Part shown: positions 42,846 to 51,081 of the stretch, piece after piece
Numbering within the stretch: the first letter of the stretch is position 1
How the letters are laid out: each line of letters begins with the position of its first letter
From: Alangreenwoodia sp964438605
Lineage (GTDB): Bacteria; Bacillota; Clostridia; Peptostreptococcales; Anaerovoracaceae
Direction of reading: 5' to 3'
NCBI GenBank assembly: GCA_964438605.1
Contig: CAYTKT010000004.1
Span: forward strand, 20,725 to 84,724
DNA length: 64,000 bases
Program-made: the position numbers and the translations under genes
Notes under the pieces: generated by a model
Database searches by the model: none
Told to the model about the DNA's origin: nothing
The model's input: only the letters and a program-made list of their open reading frames with translations

Positions 42846-43243
42846 TGGAAACGCGGACTCTTGGGTGTGAAAATATCCTGATGAAAGCCAAGAATGATTA
42901 TAAGATATTTTTGTCGCAGGATTATTAAAGAAAACGGGAAATATTAAATTAACGCCAATATTTCTTTAAACGCTGAAACCGAACTCAGATTGCCCGGAAC
43001 AGACACATATTCCGCGTTCAAAATGTCTGGAATGGGGCACAGGGCTGGTTTGGACCTGGGTGATTGGTCATGATTAGCGGCGGCACGGCAGATATTAACA
43101 GTTAGTCAAATCTGGTAAAGACGGCATTGTAACAAAGTCAGATGCGCGTGCAAAATCGGATGAAAAATATATCAAGGCATTAGTCTATGTGAGAAAGCAA
43201 TAGAAAAAATCCTGCCCCTATGGTATCATATAAACACGGACGA
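42846..43243. other. Spacer before the rubrerythrin promoter, no gene
   Basis: No supported coding frame. Around 42930-42975 short AT-rich inverted words (AAATATTAAATT, CCAATATTT) occur, but there is no clear terminator. Confidence 0.4.
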
Positions 43244-43252
43244 TGATATAAT
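43244..43252 (+). promoter_or_regulatory. Extended -10 promoter of the reverse rubrerythrin gene
   Basis: TGATATAAT at 43244-43252 is a perfect extended -10; the -35 region is poor. The leader would be about 135 nt. Confidence 0.45.
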
Positions 43253-43395
43253 GTTAAAAGTTCCGCTGCGGGAAAGTGCAGGCCGAATTTCAGGACTGGA
43301 GGACAGACTGTGACGGCATGTAAGGGTTTCGGGCAGACGGTAAATTTATTGGTTTGAAGCATATCATTTTTACAATTTGAAAGGAGATTATTATT

Positions 43396-43938
43396 ATGGC
43401 AAAGTTTGTATGTCAGATTTGCGGTTATGTGTATGAAGGCGATGCGGCACCTGAGAAATGTCCAATTTGTGGAGCTTCTGGCGAGAAGTTTAAGAAACAG
43501 TCCGGGGAGATGGAATGGGCGGCTGAGCATGTTGTAGGTATCGCGGCTGACGCGCCAGAGGATATCAAAGCTGATCTCAGAGCAAATTTTGAAGGCGAAT
43601 GTACGGAAGTCGGCATGTACTTAGCTATGGCAAGAGTCGCTCACAGAGAAGGTTATCCTGAAATCGGCCTTTACTGGGAAAAAGCTGCGTGGGAAGAAGC
43701 CGAGCACGCTGCGAAGTTTGCTGAACTTCTGGGTGAAGTCGTTACGGACAGTACGAAGGAAAATCTGCAGCGCCGCGTTGATGCTGAAAACGGCGCGACT
43801 GCAGGAAAGACCGATTTGGCAGTAAGAGCGAAGAAATTAAATCTCGACGCGATTCATGATACTGTTCACGAAATGGCGCGCGATGAGGCAAGACACGGCA
43901 AGGCGCTCAAGGGTCTGTTGGATCGTTACTTTAAATAG
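43396..43938 (+). CDS. Reverse rubrerythrin (NADH peroxidase-type)
   Basis: 180 residues with the rubredoxin-like Fe-Cys4 domain first (Cys6, Cys9, Cys22, Cys25 in CQICGYVYEG and CPICGASG) and the ferritin-like diiron domain after (EGECTEVGMYLAMARVAHREGYPEIGLYWEKAAWEEAEHAAKFAELLG, EMARDEARHG). This reversed order is typical of clostridial reverse rubrerythrins, which reduce hydrogen peroxide and oxygen and protect obligate anaerobes. Strong ribosome site AAAGGAG; followed by a terminator at 44107. Probably monocistronic. Confidence 0.93.
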   Translation: MAKFVCQICGYVYEGDAAPEKCPICGASGEKFKKQSGEMEWAAEHVVGIAADAPEDIKADLRANFEGECTEVGMYLAMARVAHREGYPEIGLYWEKAAWEEAEHAAKFAELLGEVVTDSTKENLQRRVDAENGATAGKTDLAVRAKKLNLDAIHDTVHEMARDEARHGKALKGLLDRYFK

Positions 43939-44106
43939 TCAGTGAAAACTAATAGTCAAACGGTGATAAACGACAAACGATGTTAAACGGGCGGCGCGGC
44001 TGACGCCTTCGTCTGAGTCGGCACTCCGCCCCGGACGAAGACGTGCGCGGACTATCCGCTTGTTTCGGAAGGAAATTCAGAATGGATTTCCTCTCAATTT
44101 GTAGAC

Positions 44107-44146
44107 AAAGGCTCTGCTTTTCCTTGTTGAAAAGCGGGGCTTTCTT
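44107..44146 (+). terminator. Terminator after the rubrerythrin gene
   Basis: A 15-nt arm (44107-44121) pairs with 44129-44143 with a few mismatches around a 7-nt loop and runs into TTTCTT. Confidence 0.7.
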
Positions 44147-44186
44147 AAAAATTCCATAATTATTTCTTTTGTCAGGCCACTGCATG

Positions 44187-44280
44187 AAATCGCTAGACAA
44201 AAGATTCGTTTTTTTATCTCCGCTGTCTGTCGGAATTTTACCCAATTTTTTCAATATTTAATAAAATCACTGGACAAAAG
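44187..44280 (+). repeat. Imperfect direct repeat pair
   Basis: AAATCGCTAGACAAAAG (44187-44203) recurs as AAATCACTGGACAAAAG (44264-44280), 77 bp apart. The first copy also pairs with CTTTTGTCAGGC at 44167. Possibly remains of a small mobile element or a binding site upstream of the ribosomal promoter. The rest of 43939-44500 has no gene. Confidence 0.45.
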
Positions 44281-44500
44281 CCGACTGCTGAAAAAATTTT
44301 TGCGGAAAGAAAAGAGAAAAAGTTCGAAAAGGGCAAAAATCCGGTGGCTATTAACGAAAAACACTGTTGTGTATACAGAACACAAAATGTAAAGAAACAC
44401 ACGGATGAGTGGATAATATCGAGGACCGGAACCTATTGAAATACACCATTTTCGTGGGGGTAAAAATACGAAAAAAATTCGGAAAAAATAAAAAATGTGC

Positions 44501-44529
44501 TTGCATTGGAAAATGCGGTATTATATACT
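44501..44529 (+). promoter_or_regulatory. Promoter of the S10 ribosomal operon
   Basis: TTGCAT (44501-44506), 17 bases, TATACT (44524-44529) within a very AT-rich tract. It is the only good promoter before rpsJ and leaves a leader of about 275 nt. Confidence 0.75.
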
Positions 44530-44536
44530 ATATAAG

Positions 44537-44760
44537 CGTGTTCAAAGAGCGGTGCGTCCTGCAGGAGGACGTGATCATCTCATAAAATGTTGAAATTCCA
44601 ATGATTTTATTATTTGAACACGATGCGGTGATGCGGGAAGTTACTGAGCTATCAGATAATTCCTGCTGAGAATTGTCCGCTCATGGAAGCGGGCGCAGGG
44701 AACGGAAATTTTTTACGGTCTGAAAATATGAAACACCCGGCAGAGTGTAAAAGAGACCGT
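44537..44760 (+). promoter_or_regulatory. Structured leader of the rpsJ operon
   Basis: A perfect 10-bp outer stem (44537-44546 with 44613-44622) encloses two hairpins: CGTCC/GGACG (44555-44559, 44667 not used; partner 44567-44571) and ATAAAAT/ATTTTAT (44582-44588, 44604-44610). Together they form a three-way junction at the very start of the transcript. A further stem pairs ACGGTCT near 44715 with AGACCGT near 44760. S10-operon leaders in other bacteria bind L4 for feedback control; whether this fold does so is unknown. Confidence 0.6.
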
Positions 44761-44809
44761 CCCTCGTACAGAAATAGCGAAAACGTACGGAAATCAAGGA
44801 GGAAAGCTA

Positions 44810-45118
44810 ATGAGCAGTCAAAAAATCAGAATCAAGTTAAAAGCGTATGATCACAAAGCACTCGATCAGAGTGCTGCAAAGATTGTCGAAACGGCAAAGA
44901 AAACGGGTGCAGATGTATCCGGCCCGATTCCACTTCCTACGGAGAAAGAAGTCATAACGATCCTCAGAGCAGTACACAAGTATAAGGACTCCAGAGAGCA
45001 GTTCGAGCAGAGAACTCATAAGAGACTGATCGACATTTTAAATCCTGCACCTAAGACGGTCGATGCTCTCATGAAACTCGATATGCCTGCAGGCGTAGAT
45101 ATCGAAATCAAATTATAA
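44810..45118 (+). CDS. rpsJ: 30S ribosomal protein S10
   Basis: 102-residue S10 (KIRIKLKAYDHKALDQSA, GPIPLPTEKEVITILR, THKRLIDI). Part of the 30S head and, in antitermination, the NusE partner of NusB. AAGGAGG precedes the ATG. It heads the S10 operon and is separated from rplC by an unusually long 267-nt spacer. Confidence 0.97.
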   Translation: MSSQKIRIKLKAYDHKALDQSAAKIVETAKKTGADVSGPIPLPTEKEVITILRAVHKYKDSREQFEQRTHKRLIDILNPAPKTVDALMKLDMPAGVDIEIKL

Positions 45119-45385
45119 AGCAGACAGTTACTAAGATGAAATAGATTTTTCTAAACGGGTGCGTCAGTCTGGGATTCCGACTGAGTTGCGGAAGAATCGC
45201 AGATGGTGACGTCACTTACGCAAGGATTCCCAAAGGGAAGCCCGCTGCAGAAAAGTCTCCCGCGGAGATTGACCACCGCAGAATGTGGAGTGGAAAGACC
45301 GCGCCGGCTTCGCCGAAAGGCATGGCCGGGTGCTTAGTATGATTGCTGATGCAATCCGCTGTAAGAAAAAGGAGGAAAAGAACGA
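45119..45385 (+). promoter_or_regulatory. 267-nt structured spacer between rpsJ and rplC
   Basis: Neighbouring genes in this cluster are mostly 10-35 nt apart, but here 267 nt without a frame intervene. The stretch is GC-rich and can form several hairpins: CAGTC/GACTG near 45168-45184, a GTGACGTCAC palindrome at 45206-45215, TCTCC/GGAGA near 45258-45272, and CCGGC/GCCGG around 45305-45330. It ends in AAGGAGG before rplC. A regulatory RNA for L3 or a processing site is possible; no known motif was recognised. Confidence 0.45.
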
Positions 45386-46021
45386 ATGAACACAATTTTA
45401 GGAAAAAAAGTCGGGATGACTCAGATTTTTTCCGAAACTGGCGTTGCGATTCCTGTAACGGTTATCGAGGCCGGTCCTGTTGTCGTAACTCAGATCAAAA
45501 CGACGGAGACTGACGGTTATGAAGCCATACAGATCGGTTACGCAGACCAGAAGGCAAACAGAGTGAAGAAACCGCTCAAGGGACACTTTGAAAAAGCGCA
45601 GATAACTCCAAAGAAGTATCTCCAGGAAGTCAGAGTTGAGAATGCTTCTGAATATCAGCTGAACCAGGAATTTACAGTTGAAATTTTTGAGGCCGGCAAA
45701 AAATTAGATGTTACGGGCGTTTCCAAGGGTAAGGGAACGCAAGGCAATATCAAGAGACACGGTCACCAAAGAGGACCTATGGGTCACGGCTCTAAGCATA
45801 AAAGACTTGCCGGCGGCCTGGCGGCAGGTACGTATCCTTCCAGAGTATTCAAGGGCAATGATGGTCCGGGAAGAATGGGCCGCGAGACAGTCACGGTGCA
45901 GAATATCGAGCTTGTACGGGTTATTCCTGAAAGAAACGTGCTTCTCGTCAAAGGTTCTGTGCCTGGAAACAAGGGCGGACTCCTCAGGATCAGTTATGCC
46001 GTAAAAGGACAGGATCAATAA
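45386..46021 (+). CDS. rplC: 50S ribosomal protein L3
   Basis: 211-residue L3: LGKKVGMTQIFSETG start, GVSKGKGTQGNIKRHGHQRGPMGHGSKHKR loop reaching the peptidyl-transferase centre, and GNDGPGRMG. Nucleates 50S assembly. Strong AAGGAGG upstream. Confidence 0.97.
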   Translation: MNTILGKKVGMTQIFSETGVAIPVTVIEAGPVVVTQIKTTETDGYEAIQIGYADQKANRVKKPLKGHFEKAQITPKKYLQEVRVENASEYQLNQEFTVEIFEAGKKLDVTGVSKGKGTQGNIKRHGHQRGPMGHGSKHKRLAGGLAAGTYPSRVFKGNDGPGRMGRETVTVQNIELVRVIPERNVLLVKGSVPGNKGGLLRISYAVKGQDQ

Positions 46022-46046
46022 GCGATTGCGGAAGGAGGAATGAAAA

Positions 46047-46670
46047 ATGGCAAAAGTAACCATGCTCAACATGGCAGGCGAAGCTGCTGGTGAGATCGAG
46101 CTGAACGACGAAATCTTCGGAATCGAGATCAACGAATTCGCTGTGCATGAAGTGATAAAAAATTATCTCGCCAATCAGAGACAGGGTACTCAGTCGGCTA
46201 AGACGAGAGGCGAAGTAAGAGGGGGCGGCAGAAAACCTTTCAGACAGAAGGGAACCGGCCGCGGCAGACAGGGAAGCCTGACTTCTCCAAACCACGTAGG
46301 CGGTGGCGTCGTGTTTGCTCCGAAGCCGAGAGATTACAGCTATTCCGTTCCTAAGAAGGTAAAGAGACTGGCCCTCAAGTCGGCTCTGACCTCTAAGGTC
46401 CAGGAAAGTGAGATTATCATTCTCGACTCTCTGTCGTTCAGCGAGCCGAAGACGAAAGAAATGATTAAGGTTCTCGAGAACGTGAAAGCCGCTAAGAAGG
46501 CGTTGATCGTAACTGCTGAGAAAGATGAAAACGTTATCAAGTCCGCTGCGAACATTCCGGGCGTCAGGACATCCATCGTTACAGCGATGAACACTTACGA
46601 AATCGTAAATGCGACGAGCTTTATCGTAACGAAGGATGCGGTAGAAAAGATACAGGAGGTATATTTATAA
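46047..46670 (+). CDS. rplD: 50S ribosomal protein L4
   Basis: 207-residue L4. The extended loop lining the exit tunnel is visible (RGEVRGGGRKPFRQKGTGRGRQG), as is the conserved LALKSALTSK. In other bacteria free L4 represses the S10 operon. Its stop overlaps the rplW start by one base (TAATG). Confidence 0.97.
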   Translation: MAKVTMLNMAGEAAGEIELNDEIFGIEINEFAVHEVIKNYLANQRQGTQSAKTRGEVRGGGRKPFRQKGTGRGRQGSLTSPNHVGGGVVFAPKPRDYSYSVPKKVKRLALKSALTSKVQESEIIILDSLSFSEPKTKEMIKVLENVKAAKKALIVTAEKDENVIKSAANIPGVRTSIVTAMNTYEIVNATSFIVTKDAVEKIQEVYL

Positions 46671-46960
46671 TGAAAACTCCTTACGATGTAATTATTAAGC
46701 CGGTCATTTCCGAAAAAAGCATGGACGACGCGGCGATGAGAAAATACACATTTAAAGTGGCTCCGACTGCGAACAAGACGGAAGTTAAGTTGGCGCTTGA
46801 GGAAATTTTCGGAATCGAGATTGCCAAAGTCAACATCATGAATGTGAAGGGCAAGGTAAAGAGAATGGGAAGAAACGTAGGTAGAACTCCTGATTCCAAG
46901 AAAGCGATTGTAACGCTTACGGAAAACAGCAAGGAAATCGAATTCTTCCAGGGATTATAA
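46670..46960 (+). CDS. rplW: 50S ribosomal protein L23
   Basis: 96-residue L23 (PYDVIIKPVISEKS, KYTFKV, KVNIMNVKGKVKRMGRNVGRTPDSKKAIVTL). It forms the chaperone and SRP docking site at the tunnel exit. Coupled to rplD by TAATG. Confidence 0.97.
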   Translation: MKTPYDVIIKPVISEKSMDDAAMRKYTFKVAPTANKTEVKLALEEIFGIEIAKVNIMNVKGKVKRMGRNVGRTPDSKKAIVTLTENSKEIEFFQGL

Positions 46961-46975
46961 AGGAGGATACGACAG

Positions 46976-47809
46976 ATGGCTATTAAGAAATATAAGCCGA
47001 CAACGCCGGGTCAGAGAGGTATGACGGTTTCTGCATTTGAAGAAATCACGAAGACGACACCTGAAAAGTCCCTTACCGTTACTCTGAAGAAACATGCCGG
47101 CAGAAATGTAAGAGGCAAGATCACCGTCAGACACAGAGGCGGCGGCTACAGGCCGAAATACAGAATCATCGACTTCAAGAGAATGAAGGATGGTGTTCCC
47201 GGCAAGGTTGCGGCAATCGAATATGATCCGAACAGAAGTGCAAATATCGCCTTGATTTTTTATGCGGATGGCGACAAAAGATATATCATCGCTCCTAACA
47301 GGTTAAATGTTGGAGATGTTATCGTTTCCGGACCTGATGCCGATATTAAGATCGGAAATGCACTTCCGCTCAGAAATATTCCGGTAGGTACTGTAATACA
47401 CAATGTGGAGCTGAAACCGGGGAAGGGCGGACAGCTTGTAAGATCGGCGGGAAACGGCGCCCAGCTCATGGCGAAGGAAGGCAATTACGCCCAGGTAAGA
47501 CTCCCGTCCGGTGAAGTAAGAAGAATCCGTATCGAATGTCGAGCTACGATTGGCGAAGTCGGCAACCTCGATCATGAAAACATCAAGATCGGCAAGGCCG
47601 GCAAGAAGAGACACATGGGCATCAGACCTACGGTAAGAGGCTCTGTTATGAACCCGAATGATCACCCGCATGGCGGTGGTGAAGGGCGCGCACCGATCGG
47701 ACGTAAAGCTCCTGTTACTCCTTGGGGTAAGCCGGCTCTCGGCCTTAAAACGAGAAAGAAAAAAAAGTCGTCTGATAAATATATTGTTAAGAGACGCAAT
47801 GACAAATAG
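46976..47809 (+). CDS. rplB: 50S ribosomal protein L2
   Basis: 277-residue L2 with GRNVRGKITVRHRGGGYRPKYR, the NALPLRNIPVGTVIHN segment, and the C-terminal RGSVMNPNDHPHGGGEGRAPIGRK around the essential His. Contacts the subunit interface. Confidence 0.97.
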   Translation: MAIKKYKPTTPGQRGMTVSAFEEITKTTPEKSLTVTLKKHAGRNVRGKITVRHRGGGYRPKYRIIDFKRMKDGVPGKVAAIEYDPNRSANIALIFYADGDKRYIIAPNRLNVGDVIVSGPDADIKIGNALPLRNIPVGTVIHNVELKPGKGGQLVRSAGNGAQLMAKEGNYAQVRLPSGEVRRIRIECRATIGEVGNLDHENIKIGKAGKKRHMGIRPTVRGSVMNPNDHPHGGGEGRAPIGRKAPVTPWGKPALGLKTRKKKKSSDKYIVKRRNDK

Positions 47810-47829
47810 TTGAAGGGAGGAAGCAAAAC

Positions 47830-48111
47830 ATGGGCAGATCAGTGAAAAAAGGACCTTTTGTCCACAAGAAGTTACTTGCCAGAATTGAAGAACTCAACGC
47901 GGCAAATGAAAAGAAAGTCTTAAAAACATGGTCAAGACCGTCAACTATTTTCCCGCAGATGGTTGGACACACGATTGCGGTTCATGATGGCAGAAAACAC
48001 GTTCCTGTATATATCACGGAAGATATGGTAGGACATCGCCTCGGAGAATTCGCGCCGACCAGAACGTACAGAGGCCACGCGGATAAAGAAAAGTCCTCGA
48101 AGAGAGGCTAA
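47830..48111 (+). CDS. rpsS: 30S ribosomal protein S19
   Basis: 93-residue S19 (MGRSVKKGPFVHKKLLARIE, TWSRPSTIFPQMVGHTIAVHDGRKHVPVYI, EFAPTRTYRGH). 30S head protein, partner of S13. Standard order L2-S19-L22. Confidence 0.97.
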   Translation: MGRSVKKGPFVHKKLLARIEELNAANEKKVLKTWSRPSTIFPQMVGHTIAVHDGRKHVPVYITEDMVGHRLGEFAPTRTYRGHADKEKSSKRG

Positions 48112-48140
48112 ATCGGAAGATACCGGAAGGAGGAAAATAG

Positions 48141-48473
48141 ATGGAAGCTAAGGCCATTGCAAAATATGTAAGGATGTCTCCAAGCAAATTAAAGCCTGTC
48201 TGCGATCTCGTAAGAGGCAAGAATTTGGACGAGGCATTGACGATACTCAAGTTTACACCCGGTAAAGGTTCGGAAATTGTAGAAAAGGTCGTGAAATCAG
48301 CTGCTGCGAATGCCGAGAACAATCACGAAATGAACCCGGATACATTGTATGTTGCGGAAATTTCTGCTAATAAGGGACCTACGATGAAGAGATTTCAGCC
48401 GGGTTCACAGGGCAGAGCCTCGATTATCCTTAAGAGAACGAGCCATGTAGGCGTTACGTTAAAAGAAAGATAG
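48141..48473 (+). CDS. rplV: 50S ribosomal protein L22
   Basis: 110-residue L22 (AKYVRMSPSKLKPVCDLVRGK, SAAANAENNHEMN, RASIILKRTSHVGVTL). Its beta-hairpin lines the exit tunnel near L4. Length normal. Confidence 0.96.
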   Translation: MEAKAIAKYVRMSPSKLKPVCDLVRGKNLDEALTILKFTPGKGSEIVEKVVKSAAANAENNHEMNPDTLYVAEISANKGPTMKRFQPGSQGRASIILKRTSHVGVTLKER

Positions 48474-48492
48474 ACTGAACAGGAGGTTATTC

Positions 48493-49389
48493 ATGGGTCA
48501 GAAAGTAAGTCCACATGGTTTGAGAGTGGGCGTTATCAAAGACTGGGATTCCAAGTGGTACGCAGATAAAAATAATTTTTCTGATTATCTTATCGAAGAT
48601 AAGAAGGTAAGAGATTATGTTAAGAAAAAGCTCTATCTGGCAGGCATTTCCAGAATTCTTATCGAGAGAGCTGCCAATAACCAGATGAGAATCACAATCC
48701 TTGCAGGAAAGCCGGGCATGATTATCGGCAGATCCGGAGCAGGTATCGACGAATTGAAAAAGGATCTTGAAAAGCTCACTAAGAAAACAGTAAGTATAAA
48801 TATCGTAGAGGTCAGAAGAACAGAGCTGGACGCGCAGCTGACCGCTGAAAGCATCGCGCAGGCACTCGAAAGAAGGATCGCGTTCAGACGGGCTATGAAA
48901 CAGGCGATCGGCAGAACGATGAAAGCCGGATGCAAGGGAATCAAAGTCGTGGTATCCGGCAGACTCGGCGGCGCAGAAATCGCGAGGAGCGAGAAATACA
49001 GCGAAGGCAATGTTCCTCTCCATACGCTCAGAGCGAATATCGATTACGGCTTTGCGGAAGCCGATACGACTTACGGCAAGATCGGCGTTAAGGTATGGAT
49101 CAACCAGGGCGAAGTCTTAGGCAAGGATCTCATAAGCCCTGTTCCGGAAGATACAGGAAAGCCGGATAATAAGAAGGGCGGTAGAAGAAGACAGGACGGC
49201 GACCGAAGAGACAGAAATAACCGCCGTGACCGAAGAGACAGAAACAGCCGCCAGGAAGAAAAAAAGGCTATGCCGATTCAGAGAAGAAAGCTCGTTAAAA
49301 AAGCAGAGCCGGCAGCTCCTAAGGCGGAAGTAGCAACTCCTCAGGTTGAGGACGTTCCTACAGAAGCTGCGCCTGCTGCAGAAGAATAG
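48493..49389 (+). CDS. rpsC: 30S ribosomal protein S3 with long C-terminal extension
   Basis: The first ~215 residues are a normal S3: MGQKVSPHGLRVG start, KH domain with AGKPGMIIGRSGAGIDELKKDL, and the conserved TLRANIDYGFAEADTTYGKIGVKVWI. Usual length is about 220, but this frame goes on to 298. The extra part has an Arg/Asp repeat tract (DRRDRNNRRDRRDRNSR), a basic PIQRRKLVKK element, and an Ala/Pro/Glu tail. S3 forms the mRNA entry site, so the tail would lie there. No frameshift is needed to explain it. Confidence 0.95.
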   Translation: MGQKVSPHGLRVGVIKDWDSKWYADKNNFSDYLIEDKKVRDYVKKKLYLAGISRILIERAANNQMRITILAGKPGMIIGRSGAGIDELKKDLEKLTKKTVSINIVEVRRTELDAQLTAESIAQALERRIAFRRAMKQAIGRTMKAGCKGIKVVVSGRLGGAEIARSEKYSEGNVPLHTLRANIDYGFAEADTTYGKIGVKVWINQGEVLGKDLISPVPEDTGKPDNKKGGRRRQDGDRRDRNNRRDRRDRNSRQEEKKAMPIQRRKLVKKAEPAAPKAEVATPQVEDVPTEAAPAAEE

Positions 49390-49416
49390 AATCGTTAAGG
49401 AAGGAGGAACGAACCA

Positions 49417-49848
49417 ATGTTAATGCCAAAAAGAGTTAAACACCGCAGGGTGCACAGAGGCAGAATGAAAGGTGTTGCGACAAAGGGCAATACTGTCACA
49501 TATGGTTCTTATGGACTCGTTGCGCAGGAATGCGGCTGGATCACGTCCAATCAGATCGAGGCCGCCAGAATCGCAATGACAAGATATATCAGAAGAGGCG
49601 GTAAGGTCTACATCAAGATCTTCCCTCACAAGTCTGTAACGAAAAAGCCTGCAGAAGTAAGAATGGGTTCTGGTAAAGGTTCTCCGGAATACTGGGTTGC
49701 GGTTGTTAAGCCGGGCAGAGTGATGTTTGAACTGGACGGCGTACCTGAAGACAGAGCCAGAGAAGCGATGCGTCTTGCATCTCACAAGCTTCCTGTTAAG
49801 TGCAAGTTCGTAGTTAAAGAGATTTCGGAAGAGGGCGGTGAAGCGTAA
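49417..49848 (+). CDS. rplP: 50S ribosomal protein L16
   Basis: 143-residue L16 (MLMPKRVKHRRVHRGRMKG, ARIAMTRYIRRGGKVYIKIFPHKSVTKKPAEVRMGSGKG). Binds near the A-site tRNA and 5S rRNA. Its stop is immediately followed by the rpmC start. Confidence 0.97.
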   Translation: MLMPKRVKHRRVHRGRMKGVATKGNTVTYGSYGLVAQECGWITSNQIEAARIAMTRYIRRGGKVYIKIFPHKSVTKKPAEVRMGSGKGSPEYWVAVVKPGRVMFELDGVPEDRAREAMRLASHKLPVKCKFVVKEISEEGGEA

Positions 49849-50049
49849 ATGAAAATCGAAACCATCAGAGAAATGACACCGGCGGAGCTCAGCAGTGAAC
49901 TTCTGAAGCTCAAGAACGAATTATTCAATCTGAGATTTCAGCACGTTACGGGTCAACTTGAAAACCCTGTTAAAATGAGGGAAGTAAGAAAAGATATTGC
50001 AAGAGTTAAAACTGTGATCAGAGAGAAAGAACTTGAGGCTCAGGCATAA
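49849..50049 (+). CDS. rpmC: 50S ribosomal protein L29
   Basis: 66-residue two-helix L29 (REMTPAELSSELLKLKNELFNLRFQ, NPVKMREVRKDIARVKTVIREKE). ATG directly abuts the rplP stop, so translation is coupled. Confidence 0.96.
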   Translation: MKIETIREMTPAELSSELLKLKNELFNLRFQHVTGQLENPVKMREVRKDIARVKTVIREKELEAQA

Positions 50050-50070
50050 AAACCGAAAGGAGGATGAAAA

Positions 50071-50328
50071 ATGTCAGAAAGAAACAACAGAAAGACAAAG
50101 GTCGGCGTGGTTGTCAGCAATAAAATGGATAAGACGATCACTGTTGCCGTAGAAGACTTTGTGAGACATTCTCTTTACGGTAAGGCTGTTAAGAGAACTA
50201 AAAAATTTAAGGCCCATGACGAAGAAAACACATGCAGCATCGGCGATACAGTTAGAATCATGGAAACGAGACCGCTCAGTAAGAGTAAAAGATGGAGACT
50301 CGTTGAGATCGTGGAAAAGGTAAAATAA
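50071..50328 (+). CDS. rpsQ: 30S ribosomal protein S17
   Basis: 85-residue OB-fold S17 (KVGVVVSNKMDKTITVAVE, YGKAVKRTKKFKAHDEEN, VRIMETRPLSKSKRWRLVEI). Primary 16S rRNA binder. Confidence 0.96.
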   Translation: MSERNNRKTKVGVVVSNKMDKTITVAVEDFVRHSLYGKAVKRTKKFKAHDEENTCSIGDTVRIMETRPLSKSKRWRLVEIVEKVK

Positions 50329-50361
50329 GCCTGCAAAAGACTGCGAAAGGAGATAATTACA

Positions 50362-50730
50362 ATGATCCAGACAGAGAGCAGACTCAGAGTGGCCGACAAT
50401 TCTGGTGCGAAAGAATTATTATGTATTCGTGTTTTGGGCGGTACGGGCCACAAAGTTGCAAATATAGGGGACGTTATTGTTTGTGCTGTTAAAGATGCGA
50501 CTCCGGGCGGTGTTGTCAAAAAGAGCGATGTTGTTAAGGCTGTTATCGTTCGTTCAAAGAGCGGCGTAAGAAGACCGGACGGAAGTTACGTAAAATTTGA
50601 TCAGAACGCGGCAGTTGTCATCAGGGACGACAAGACTCCGGTAGGAACACGTATTTTCGGGCCAGTAGCGAGAGAACTGAGAGATAAAGGCTATATGAAG
50701 ATCGTGTCTCTGGCGCCGGAAGTACTTTAG
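50362..50730 (+). CDS. rplN: 50S ribosomal protein L14
   Basis: 122-residue L14 (MIQTESRLRVADNSGAKELLCIRVLGG, SDVVKAVIVRSKSGVRRPDGSYVKFDQNA, GPVARELRDKGYMKIVSLAPEVL). Contacts the small subunit at bridge B8. First gene of the spc part. Confidence 0.97.
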   Translation: MIQTESRLRVADNSGAKELLCIRVLGGTGHKVANIGDVIVCAVKDATPGGVVKKSDVVKAVIVRSKSGVRRPDGSYVKFDQNAAVVIRDDKTPVGTRIFGPVARELRDKGYMKIVSLAPEVL

Positions 50731-50744
50731 GCGGAGGTGTTGAG

Positions 50745-51050
50745 ATGCATATCAAAAAAGATGATACGGTTGTCGTTATCACAGGCAAGGATAAAGGCAA
50801 AAAAGGTAAGGTTATCAAAGCCATGCCTAAGGAGCACAAGGTGATCGTCGAAGGCGTAAATATTCAGACAAAGCACGCAAAGCAGACGAGAACGACTCCG
50901 GCTGAAATCAAGCATCAGGAAGGACCGATTGACGTTTCCAACGTTATGTATTATGACAGCAAGGCCAAAGCGCCTACCAGAATCGGTTATGTTATTGAAG
51001 ACGGCAAAAAGTATAGAGTCTCCAAAAAGACTGGAGCTAAGATCGACTAA
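50745..51050 (+). CDS. rplX: 50S ribosomal protein L24
   Basis: 101-residue L24 with an N-terminal KOW motif (HIKKDDTVVVITGKDKGKKGKVIKAMP) and VEGVNIQTKHAKQT. Assembly initiator at the 5' end of 23S rRNA. Confidence 0.96.
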   Translation: MHIKKDDTVVVITGKDKGKKGKVIKAMPKEHKVIVEGVNIQTKHAKQTRTTPAEIKHQEGPIDVSNVMYYDSKAKAPTRIGYVIEDGKKYRVSKKTGAKID

Positions 51051-51081
51051 GATTATATAACCGGAAAGGAGGTAATGAATT

